In this document: positions 52,037-60,065 of the stretch, one piece after another | Layout: each line of letters starts with the position of its first letter | Position numbering within the stretch: position 1 is the stretch's first letter | Origin: Shewanella sp. 1CM18E | Lineage (GTDB): Bacteria; Pseudomonadota; Gammaproteobacteria; Enterobacterales; Shewanellaceae | Direction: 5' to 3' | Assembly: GCF_023161665.1 (NCBI RefSeq) | Contig: NZ_JALNTW010000014.1 | Coordinates: 55,825-119,824, forward strand | DNA length: 64,000 nt | The notes under the pieces: model-generated | What the model saw: only the letters and a program-made list of their open reading frames with translations | What the model was told of the DNA's origin: nothing | Database searches by the model: none | Program-made: the position numbers and the translations under genes

Positions 52037-54316
52037 TTAAAGCTTCTCAAAATCATCGACATTAATCGCAGCAAGTCTTAGCGCATCTGCAGCAACCAAT
52101 TGTTGATGTTCCTCTGTGGTAATAACCGCAATCTCAAGCGCCGCATCAAACAAGGCTAAAGGAGGCAACTTAGCGAGTGTCCCCTCTTTTTGTGCTTGTT
52201 TAAGCTTTTGATAAAGCCCTTTGCAGGCATGTTTAGCAATAAATGCATTTTCAACATCGGCAATGCCACTGGTGTCGTCGGCAAAGTCTGGACACAGGTG
52301 AGTCAATCTATCACGAGCGGGTGATGGCTTACTCATTGCTTCAACTAAATCAATAGACTGCTTGTCAGTAGCATCTTTAAAGCGATTACCAAACGGGAAG
52401 ATTAATACCCGCAGTAATAAAGCTACGCCGCGATTAGGGAAGTTACGGATTGCTTCATCTAACGCTTTAGCTGCTAAATGTAATCGAGTTGCCATGGCAT
52501 GGCGCACCGCTGGTAAATCATCAAACTGACGACCATTATCTTCAAATAGCTTTAGGGTTGCAGAGCCTAGGTATAGTTGGCTTAATACATCGCCTAAACG
52601 CGCGCTCAGCATCTCTTTTCGCTTTAAGTCGCCACCTAAAATAAGCATAGAAACGTCAGTCATAAAGGCAAGGCCTGCAGAAAGGCGTGTCATATCTTTA
52701 TAATATTGCTTTGTTTCACCACTGACTGGCGATTGGCTAAAGCGGCTCCCGGTTAATGCATTACCAAATGCACTAAAAGCATTTCGAGTGGCGTATCCGA
52801 TATGGCCTAACAGCAACGCATCAAAGCGTTCAATTGCCGCTGCGGTATCTTCCATTGCCGCAGCTTCCATTTCAGCCAAAACGTATGGATGACAACGAGT
52901 TGCACCTTGACCAAAAATCATCAGACTTCGAGTAAGGATGTTTGCGCCTTCAACAGTAATTGAAATGGGTAGCGCCATATAACCATGACCAAGATAGTTT
53001 TTAGGCCCCAGCTGAATACCTTTACCCGACTGAATATCCATCGCATCGTCAACTACTTTGCGACCAAGCTCTGTCATATGGTACTTGGCGATAGCTGTCA
53101 CTACTGATGGCTTAACTTTTAAGTCAATACCTGTGGTAGTTAAACGTCTTGCAGCCTCTAGCTGATAAGTATTGGCGATAACACGAGCAAGCGCCTCTTG
53201 CACACCTTCAAACTGGCCGATTGGCAAGCCAAATTGCTGGCGAACCACACTGTAAGCGGTTGTTGTTTTTGTGGCCATATGGCCTGATGCTGTTGACAAC
53301 GCAGGCAACGAGATCCCGCGACCTGCAGATAAGCATTCAACTAACATACGCCAGCCGCGGCCAGCATATTGTGGGCCCCCAATGATCCAATCAAGTGGAA
53401 TAAACACATCTTCACCTTGAGTTGTACCATTCATGAACGCTAGATTTAGCGGGTTATGACGACGGCCAATTTTAACCCCTTGGTGATCAGTTGGGATTAA
53501 GGCGCAGGTAATGCCAATATCTTTTATATCACCTAGTAGCCCATCGGGATCTGACATTTGAAACGCAAGACCAAGTACATCTGCGACTGGTGCAAGCGTG
53601 ATATAACGCTTATTCCAGTTAAGCTTTAGTCCAAGGGTTTCTTCACCATTAAATTCCTGACGGCACACAACACCGGTATCAGGGATCGCGCCTGCATCAC
53701 TGCCGGCTTCAGGGCCAGTTAACGCAAAACAAGGCACCGCTCGTCCATCGGCAAGTAATGGCAGCCAATGATCTTTTTGCTCTGTAGTACCATAGTGAGT
53801 CAGTAATTCACCTGGGCCTAAAGAGTTAGGCACCATAACTGTCACTGCAGCGCTAACGCTGCGACTGGCGATTTTGCTGACAATAGTCGAGTTTGCGTAA
53901 GCAGAAAATGCTTTACCGCCATACTTTTTCGGAATGATAAGCGCAAAAAAGCCTTCTTTCTTAAAGTATTCCCATAGCTCTGGTGGTAAATCTTTTCTTT
54001 CATTAACAATGTCGTAGTCGTCAATCATTGTTAATGCAGTCATGACTTGATTATCAATAAAGTCTTGCTCTTCAGAAGTGAGAGTCGGCTTGCCATAACT
54101 ATGCAGTACTTGCCAGTTTGGCTTACCTTTAAATAGTTCAGCTTCCCACCAAACATCACCCGCTTCCATCGCCTCTTTTTCAGTGTTCGATAGTGGTGGT
54201 AATACCTTTTTAAAAAAACTAAAAACAGGACGCGTGATTAACTGCATCCTGATATTTTTAACACTGAATACAACGACTATTGCGATAAGCAACAGTATCA
54301 ATAATGTCGTAGCCAT
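52037..54316 (-). CDS. fadE: Acyl-CoA dehydrogenase FadE
   Basis: The 759-residue membrane-associated FAD enzyme oxidises acyl-CoA in the first step of beta-oxidation. It has an N-terminal hydrophobic anchor (TTLLILLLIAIVVVFSV), the FALTGPEAGSDAGAIPDTG segment, and AYSVVRQQFGLPIGQFEGVQ in the acyl-CoA dehydrogenase core. E. coli FadE is 814 residues. It is downstream of psrA by six bases, in one operon. Confidence 0.93.
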   Translation of the reverse strand: MATTLLILLLIAIVVVFSVKNIRMQLITRPVFSFFKKVLPPLSNTEKEAMEAGDVWWEAELFKGKPNWQVLHSYGKPTLTSEEQDFIDNQVMTALTMIDDYDIVNERKDLPPELWEYFKKEGFFALIIPKKYGGKAFSAYANSTIVSKIASRSVSAAVTVMVPNSLGPGELLTHYGTTEQKDHWLPLLADGRAVPCFALTGPEAGSDAGAIPDTGVVCRQEFNGEETLGLKLNWNKRYITLAPVADVLGLAFQMSDPDGLLGDIKDIGITCALIPTDHQGVKIGRRHNPLNLAFMNGTTQGEDVFIPLDWIIGGPQYAGRGWRMLVECLSAGRGISLPALSTASGHMATKTTTAYSVVRQQFGLPIGQFEGVQEALARVIANTYQLEAARRLTTTGIDLKVKPSVVTAIAKYHMTELGRKVVDDAMDIQSGKGIQLGPKNYLGHGYMALPISITVEGANILTRSLMIFGQGATRCHPYVLAEMEAAAMEDTAAAIERFDALLLGHIGYATRNAFSAFGNALTGSRFSQSPVSGETKQYYKDMTRLSAGLAFMTDVSMLILGGDLKRKEMLSARLGDVLSQLYLGSATLKLFEDNGRQFDDLPAVRHAMATRLHLAAKALDEAIRNFPNRGVALLLRVLIFPFGNRFKDATDKQSIDLVEAMSKPSPARDRLTHLCPDFADDTSGIADVENAFIAKHACKGLYQKLKQAQKEGTLAKLPPLALFDAALEIAVITTEEHQQLVAADALRLAAINVDDFEKL

Positions 54317-54321
54317 AATTT

Positions 54322-54969
54322 TTAGATTACATCCTTAGTAAGTGGGACTGACACGCCCGCAGATAAATACGGAATTACTTTCCTAATAACCGCTTCAATA
54401 TCATTGTGCTCGCCAAAATCAGCTTCTGCAATCTCTGTGAGTGCATCAGCTGATGCCATGGTGAATACAACCGTACCTAAGGTAAAGTGTAATCGCCAAA
54501 ACATTTCAGCAGGTGGAATATGTGGCGCACTTTCTGCCACAGCATTAACGAACAAACCTAAATATTCACCATAGTGAGTGGTAATAAACCAGCGAAGATG
54601 ACCTTGGCTTTCGATATAACCGCGACCTAATAACTGCAAAAAGGTTGTTGTGCCTTCAGCGCGTAGTTGATTTAGATCCAGCAAAGGAGCAACCAAGGTA
54701 GAAAAAATGGCATCTAATGAAGCATCTGCATTTTCTTGTCTAACTGCCACTATTGCATTTGCAGCAGCAGGCATAAATACATCAAGGTAACGGGCTAACA
54801 CCGCTCTAATCAGCTCTTTTTTCGAGCCAAAATGGTAGTTTACAGAAGCAAGGTTCACTTCAGCTTTACTTGTAATTAGTCTTAGTGAGGTTTCTGAAAA
54901 GCCTCTTTCTGCAAATAATTTTTCCGCAGCGTCCAGTATTCTTGTTTTTGTATCGGAGCGATTTGCCAT
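54322..54969 (-). CDS. psrA: TetR-family fatty-acid regulator PsrA
   Basis: The 215-residue repressor has an N-terminal TetR helix-turn-helix (TKTRILDAAEKLFAERGFSE, ITSKAEVNLASVNYHFGSKK). The ligand-binding domain follows. In Shewanella and Pseudomonas PsrA responds to long-chain fatty acids and controls fad genes. It is directly upstream of fadE, and a palindrome TTTAAAC-ACTC-GTTTAAA precedes its start at 54990-55007. Confidence 0.88.
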   Translation of the reverse strand: MANRSDTKTRILDAAEKLFAERGFSETSLRLITSKAEVNLASVNYHFGSKKELIRAVLARYLDVFMPAAANAIVAVRQENADASLDAIFSTLVAPLLDLNQLRAEGTTTFLQLLGRGYIESQGHLRWFITTHYGEYLGLFVNAVAESAPHIPPAEMFWRLHFTLGTVVFTMASADALTEIAEADFGEHNDIEAVIRKVIPYLSAGVSVPLTKDVI

Positions 54970-54989
54970 TCCGTTGCCTTTATATCTAT

Positions 54990-55007
54990 TTTAAACACTC
55001 GTTTAAA
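54990..55007. promoter_or_regulatory. Candidate PsrA operator
   Basis: A perfect palindrome TTTAAACACTCGTTTAAA lies 21 bases before the psrA start. The AAAC-N4-GTTT form matches the PsrA sites I remember, so autoregulation and fadE control are likely. Confidence 0.65.
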
Positions 55008-55250
55008 TTAAACATTCGCTTTGTGCTTGTCAAATTAAATACCTTTTATATAAGAATAAACTGACTTATGAGATAACTAATTAGACTCACTCGGAATAAC
55101 AACAAGAAAGATTTTGTTTGTGATTGAACACCTAGCAGATCTTCGACAAAGCAATTAACAAGCTTTGGCATTGACCCATGCACAATCTTTTGCAAAACGC
55201 TAAGCAAAAGACTCAAATGTTACCTAGCAGAAATGAACTCATTTATAGGG

Positions 55251-55583
55251 TTAGAGCGACTCCATTGAAACTGAAATTACCGTTTCAGTTTCATCAAGCT
55301 TTAAACACAAGCCACCAGCATACAAACAACCTTCTTTCTTAAATGGTTTCAAACCGTAAACGTCTTCGACTAACGTATTTTCGGCCGTTGCCAAAGGCTC
55401 ACCTATCAGGTTCTTATTAGCGACTATTAGCGCCTGCTCGAGCATTTTAGTGATCGTTTCGTAACTAGCGTTGTGATAAGTAAGCGTTACAGCATGGTCA
55501 ACTTTGGTATGGAAGTAGTTCAGAAACCAGAACAGGTTAGAAACGATTAGTAAGGTCAACATCATCACTTTGCTTTTACGCAT
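55251..55583 (-). CDS. Small membrane-anchored protein of unknown function
   Basis: The 110-residue product starts at ATG 55583 (a GAGAATAACT stretch lies upstream) with a hydrophobic N-terminal anchor (VMMLTLLIVSNLFWFLNYF). A mixed domain follows, with a cysteine pair EGCLYAGGLCLKL that could form a disulfide in the periplasm. Codons upstream to 55628 are not needed. It is followed on the same strand by nothing recognisable. The unrelated 72-residue gene lies just upstream of it. No family is known to me. Confidence 0.6.
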   Translation of the reverse strand: MRKSKVMMLTLLIVSNLFWFLNYFHTKVDHAVTLTYHNASYETITKMLEQALIVANKNLIGEPLATAENTLVEDVYGLKPFKKEGCLYAGGLCLKLDETETVISVSMESL

Positions 55584-55654
55584 AGTTATTCTCTTTAGTG
55601 GCGCTCTAGTTTTGTCATTAACTATCAAAGGTTGCAGCAGTTTGATAAAGAATT

Positions 55655-55873
55655 TTATAACCCTTGTTTAACCATAGTTATGATCTTGTGAGCCTTTTCG
55701 AAATGATCGAGTTGATGAGTTTCAATCCACCATGTTGCCGCTTCCATTAGTAATTGTGGATTATCATTTTTGTTAGCAAAAAACGCATAAAATGAAACGC
55801 CTACATTATCCCCTTTTTGGCTAATCTTCTTAGTACAAACCTCTATCATTTTACTTCTTAAACACTCACGCAT
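55655..55873 (-). CDS. Small protein of unknown function
   Basis: The 72-residue product (MRECLRSKMIEVCTKK...) has two cysteines near the start and a helical C-terminus (PQLLMEAATWWIETH, FEKAHKIITMVKQ). GGGAGC precedes the ATG by about 11 bases. It may be co-transcribed with the membrane protein at 55251-55583, since the gap is 71 bases and the strand is the same. Function unknown. Confidence 0.55.
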   Translation of the reverse strand: MRECLRSKMIEVCTKKISQKGDNVGVSFYAFFANKNDNPQLLMEAATWWIETHQLDHFEKAHKIITMVKQGL

Positions 55874-56215
55874 TACTAATATTGCTCCCTTATTCCCTAT
55901 GTAGCCTTACTTAATATCCATTATTGAAGTTGCCTTGCCTAATATCCGCAATTAAAACAATATTTTTCGCTAGAGTAAAATTGGCTTGCTATCAATTAGC
56001 GATCCGCCTCCTATCAAATTTCCTTCAAACGACCTGAAATTAACGTATCCGTTATCTGAAAATTCTTCACACAGAACATGCTTGTTACCGATTATCCGTA
56101 AACAAACACCTTACTAGCTAAACGCAAAAGCAGAGAGAGCAGCCTACAGCAAAACTATGAATTAGTAACAAAGTAAGTAAAATAAGCAACACAAAAACAA
56201 CAAAGGGATTAAAGA
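55874..56215. other. Intergenic region with no visible feature
   Basis: About 340 AT-rich bases with no gene. They should include the promoter of the M2 peptidase gene and, on the other strand, of the 72-residue gene. Confidence 0.5.
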
Positions 56216-58063
56216 ATGAATAACAGCCTCGCCAAGGTGGCCACTGTGTCAAAACTTTCGGCACTGATTGCCATAGCGCTAAGTACCTCAGCCTGTAATA
56301 AAACAGAAGCTGAAACGAGTAGTGTAAAAGTAGATAAAACTGCGGAAGCTAAACAGTTTATTCAAGATGCTGAATCAACGATGGCTGAGCTATCAATTGA
56401 AATTAATCGTTCTGAATGGATTTACAGCAATTTTATAACTGAAGATACTGCTGCACTTTCAGCCAGTGTGGCAGAGAAATACACCGCTAAATCGGTTGAA
56501 CTAGCCACTCAATCAGCACAATACGCTGACCTTAGACTTAGTAAAACAGATAAGCGTAAACTAAACATTCTACGCAGCTCTATCGTATTACCCGCTCCTT
56601 TAGATCCCGCTAAAAATGCTGAACTTGCAGGGATCACTTCTGAATTAAACGGTTTATACGGTAAAGGTAAGTACTGTTTTGAAGATGGCCGCTGTCTAAC
56701 TCAGCCTGAGCTTTCAGCGATTATGGCTAATTCAAAAAATCCTGATGAATTACTTGAGGTTTGGCAAGGTTGGCGTGCAATAGCTAAACCTATGCGGCCG
56801 CTATTTGAAAGAGAAGTAGTGCTAGCTAATGAAGGCGCTAAAGATCTTGGCTATGCCAATTTATCTGAACTTTGGCGCAGCAACTACGATATGAAAACCG
56901 ATGAGTTTTCAACTGAACTCGATCGCTTATGGGGCCAGGTTAAGCCATTGTATGACTCACTTCATTGCTATGTTCGTGGCGAACTAAATGAACAATACGG
57001 TGACGAGGTTGCACCGGCAGATGGGCCTATTCCTGCCCACTTACTGGGTAATATGTGGGCCCAGAGCTGGGGCAATATCTATAATCAAGTTGCACCGCAA
57101 GATGCCGATCCAGGATATGATGTAACAGAGCTTTTAGCTAAACATAATTACGATGAAATTAAGATGGTAGAGCAAGCAGAAAGCTTCTTTACCTCACTAG
57201 GGTTTGAGCCATTACCAGACACTTTTTGGCAGCGCTCTTTGTTTGTCCAGCCTGAAGATAGAGATGTAGTTTGCCACGCATCAGCTTGGGATCTCGATAA
57301 CCTCGACGATATTCGTATTAAAATGTGTATTCAAAAAACGGCAGAGGACTTTACCGTTATTCATCACGAATTGGGGCACAATTTTTATCAACGCGCCTAC
57401 AAAAATCAGCCTTTTATCTTTAAAAACAGTGCTAACGACGGTTTTCATGAGGCAATTGGTGACACAGTTGCACTTTCAATTACACCTAACTATTTAAAAC
57501 AAATAGGCCTGTTGGATGAAGTACCCGATGCTTCAAAAGATATTGGTTTATTACTAAAACAAGCGTTAGACAAGGTGGCCTTTATGCCATTTGGTTTAAT
57601 GATTGACCAATGGCGCTGGAAAGTATTTAGCGGTGAAATTACTCCTGAACAATATAACCAAGCATGGTGGGAACTGCGAGAGCAATACCAAGGGGTTAAG
57701 GCGCCAATCGCACGTAGCGAAGCCGATTTTGATCCAGGGGCTAAATATCACGTACCGGGCAATGTTCCTTATACCCGTTATTTCTTAGCACACATCCTGC
57801 AGTTCCAGTTCCACAAATCGTTATGTGAGATCGCTGGCGATACGGGGCCTGTGCATAGATGTAGTATCTATGGTAATAAAGAAGCCGGCGCTAAGCTCAA
57901 TACCATGTTAGAAATGGGTCAAAGCCAGCCATGGCCTGAAGCGTTAGCTGCAGTTACGGGCACTAAAGAGATGGATGCCAAAGCAGTACTTGATTACTTT
58001 GCACCACTGCAAACTTGGTTAGATGAGCAAAACAGCGTAGCTAACCGTCAGTGTGGTTGGTAA
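56216..58063 (+). CDS. M2-family peptidyl-dipeptidase (ACE-like), lipoprotein
   Basis: The 615-residue zinc metallopeptidase resembles angiotensin-converting enzyme. The zinc motif is H384-E385-x2-H388 (HHELGHNFYQ), with the third ligand glutamate E412 in FHEAIGDTVALSI. The signal peptide ends in a lipobox-like LSTSAC (C27), so the enzyme should be lipid-anchored in the periplasm. It would remove C-terminal dipeptides. AAAGGG lies before the ATG. A strong terminator follows. M2 enzymes occur in several Shewanella and Xanthomonas. Confidence 0.9.
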   Translation: MNNSLAKVATVSKLSALIAIALSTSACNKTEAETSSVKVDKTAEAKQFIQDAESTMAELSIEINRSEWIYSNFITEDTAALSASVAEKYTAKSVELATQSAQYADLRLSKTDKRKLNILRSSIVLPAPLDPAKNAELAGITSELNGLYGKGKYCFEDGRCLTQPELSAIMANSKNPDELLEVWQGWRAIAKPMRPLFEREVVLANEGAKDLGYANLSELWRSNYDMKTDEFSTELDRLWGQVKPLYDSLHCYVRGELNEQYGDEVAPADGPIPAHLLGNMWAQSWGNIYNQVAPQDADPGYDVTELLAKHNYDEIKMVEQAESFFTSLGFEPLPDTFWQRSLFVQPEDRDVVCHASAWDLDNLDDIRIKMCIQKTAEDFTVIHHELGHNFYQRAYKNQPFIFKNSANDGFHEAIGDTVALSITPNYLKQIGLLDEVPDASKDIGLLLKQALDKVAFMPFGLMIDQWRWKVFSGEITPEQYNQAWWELREQYQGVKAPIARSEADFDPGAKYHVPGNVPYTRYFLAHILQFQFHKSLCEIAGDTGPVHRCSIYGNKEAGAKLNTMLEMGQSQPWPEALAAVTGTKEMDAKAVLDYFAPLQTWLDEQNSVANRQCGW

Positions 58064-58177
58064 TAATCTTGAGTGTATATTAATAGCTAGCCTTATTAGC
58101 AGCTGATCAGCTAGGTTGATTTACAGCGAAGCTCACTCGATACTTAATGGCCATTGATATCAGTAAGACTCCATACT

Positions 58178-58215
58178 AAAAAGCCGTTTTACTATTAAAG
58201 TAAAATGGCTTTTTT
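58178..58215. terminator. Bidirectional terminator
   Basis: AAAAGCCGTTTTACT-ATTAA-AGTAAAATGGCTTTTTT between the M2 peptidase gene and the Smr gene (one G-T). Confidence 0.88.
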
Positions 58216-58230
58216 AGTTAACAATAAACA

Positions 58231-58821
58231 TTAGCGAACATTTACGCCTTTATGGTTGGTCTCTTTGGCTTCGATACGCTTTTGCTCTGACTTTGCCAAC
58301 ATCACATAGAGCGCGCCAGTGCCACCGTGTCTTCGCTGCGCAGAATGAAATGCCAACACTTCGTCTATCTGTTCAAGCCAATTAATAACAAAGGATTTCA
58401 TCAATGCGGGGAAAGGCTTACTTTTAACACCTTTGCCATGAATAACCATTATATTGCGCTCACCACGCTCGCGGCCAATCTGGATCTGCTGGTACAACGC
58501 TTCTCTAGCCTGTTGAGGTTTAAGCATATGTAAGTCAACTTCAAATTTACACGGATAGCCGCCTAAACTTAAACGATGGAAAACCTCATCTTGCACCCCA
58601 TCACGCTTAAACTCTACCATCGCATCGGGCTCACTTGCCGTAACAAGATGTGGCTCTAACGTAAGCCGCGCCAATTGCTCGCTCATTTGCAGTTGCTTTC
58701 TACGAGCATCTTGCGCCTCTGTAGAAACCGCTTTTTCACTAACCGTTGTTGTGGTGTTACTCTTAAGTGGTTGTACGCCAGCCATTTCCTCTAGAAAAAG
58801 GCTCATTTCATCATCACCCAT
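58231..58821 (-). CDS. Smr-domain endonuclease-like protein
   Basis: The 196-residue protein has the Smr domain in its C-terminal half: EVDLHMLKPQQAREAL (variant of DLHGL), NIMVIHGKGVKSK, and HGGTGALYVML. Smr domains nick DNA or RNA. The N-terminal half is helical and similar to E. coli SmrA/YdaL, whose role is unclear. The ATG 58821 is preferred over a GTG at 58842 because GTGGAG precedes it by six bases. Confidence 0.87.
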   Translation of the reverse strand: MGDDEMSLFLEEMAGVQPLKSNTTTTVSEKAVSTEAQDARRKQLQMSEQLARLTLEPHLVTASEPDAMVEFKRDGVQDEVFHRLSLGGYPCKFEVDLHMLKPQQAREALYQQIQIGRERGERNIMVIHGKGVKSKPFPALMKSFVINWLEQIDEVLAFHSAQRRHGGTGALYVMLAKSEQKRIEAKETNHKGVNVR

Positions 58822-58985
58822 AATGTCTCCACTTAGTGCCACTTTTAAACGTTATCACAGCTTAAGCTCCCTAAACGTACTTACCTAAAACATGCGGTAA
58901 CACATCTTGTAAAGATCTAATACTTTAGTTCACCCAAGCCATCTATTATAGTGTTAATCATTATATTCTTAGTGTCTCCTATTAC

Positions 58986-59576
58986 ATGCTTAAAAAAGTT
59001 TCAACCGCGTTTACATTATTCAGTTTGCTCTATTTCAGCGCACTACAAGTCGCTGTTGCAGATGATAATGAAGCTCTCAATGCGGTATATAATCAGTTTA
59101 GTCAGGCTTTTAATGATTTAGACGCCAATAGAATGAAATCTATTTATTCAGAAGATGCTTGTTACATTCCTGAAAACCAAGGCGAAGAGATCACTATCGG
59201 CCGCGATAAAATCGTTGCTTTGTACGAAACCTTTTTTGGCAAAATTAAGCACAAAAATGCCAAAATTGAAGTGGACTTTAGAGTCATTGAGCGAAATATC
59301 ATCGGTCGCAGTGCCACAGATGTGGGTTACTACCTAATTCGCTTTCATCCTCCGTTAGATAACGGTGAGCCTAGCAGTGAATTTGCAGGTAAATTTGTTG
59401 GCGTATCTAAAAAGAAACAAGATGGAAAATGGTACTTAACGGTTGATACTAATAACCGAGCAGAAGCATCGTTTTATTTTAATGCCAAACCTAGCCCAAA
59501 CCTTTATTATGGGCGCCAATTCCCATCAATCAGCCAAAACTCACTGCCTAAACATAATGACAAACCCGAACATTGA
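58986..59576 (+). CDS. Secreted NTF2/SnoaL-like protein
   Basis: The 196-residue product has a signal peptide (VSTAFTLFSLLYFSALQVAVA) and a cone-shaped alpha+beta domain typical of the SnoaL/NTF2 superfamily, as in DUF4440: ALNAVYNQFSQAFNDLDANR, then SEDACYIPENQGEEITIGRD. Such domains bind small molecules. No catalytic residues are clear. Its last 20 bases overlap the next gene. Confidence 0.75.
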   Translation: MLKKVSTAFTLFSLLYFSALQVAVADDNEALNAVYNQFSQAFNDLDANRMKSIYSEDACYIPENQGEEITIGRDKIVALYETFFGKIKHKNAKIEVDFRVIERNIIGRSATDVGYYLIRFHPPLDNGEPSSEFAGKFVGVSKKKQDGKWYLTVDTNNRAEASFYFNAKPSPNLYYGRQFPSISQNSLPKHNDKPEH

Positions 59577-60036
59577 TCCACAATCCCTTTGCCCTTGCTG
59601 CTCAGAACGTACTTATAAAGACTGTTGCCAGGAATTTCATTTACTTAAGCAGCTACCGCAAACACCTGAACAGTTAATGCGAAGTCGTTTTTGTGCGTTC
59701 TATTTGGCGCAATATCCATATCTAATTGCTACCCACCACCCAGCCTATTTAAATGGGTTAGCAGAAGCAGATCTTGCCAAGGAGCCTTTGCCAGACTGGC
59801 TAAGTTTGGACGTGATAACAAGTTCAGAAAAAGGTCTAGCAGGCACGGTAACTTTTCAAGCTTGGTATCGGCTTGATAATGAAATTGACGCTATTCATGA
59901 GTGCTCTAGTTTTGTAAAACTTGATGGGCGTTGGCTGTATACTGAGGGTGTACAAAAATCGACAGTTTTTCCTAAACGCAACGATCTATGTGTTTGCCTA
60001 AGTGGCAAAAAGTTTAAACAGTGCTGCTCTCGTTAG
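59557..60036 (+). CDS. YchJ-family protein with two SEC-C motifs
   Basis: The 159-residue protein starts at the ATG 59557 and has zinc-binding SEC-C motifs at each end: CPCCSERTYKDCCQ at the N-terminus and CVCLSGKKFKQCCS at the C-terminus. The middle matches YchJ (SRFCAFYLAQYPYLIATHH). The role in E. coli is not established. It overlaps the previous gene's end by 20 bases, so it is probably coupled. Confidence 0.9.
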   Translation: MTNPNIDPQSLCPCCSERTYKDCCQEFHLLKQLPQTPEQLMRSRFCAFYLAQYPYLIATHHPAYLNGLAEADLAKEPLPDWLSLDVITSSEKGLAGTVTFQAWYRLDNEIDAIHECSSFVKLDGRWLYTEGVQKSTVFPKRNDLCVCLSGKKFKQCCSR

Positions 60037-60065
60037 CATGAGTTGAGATTTTTATTAGGCATTGA

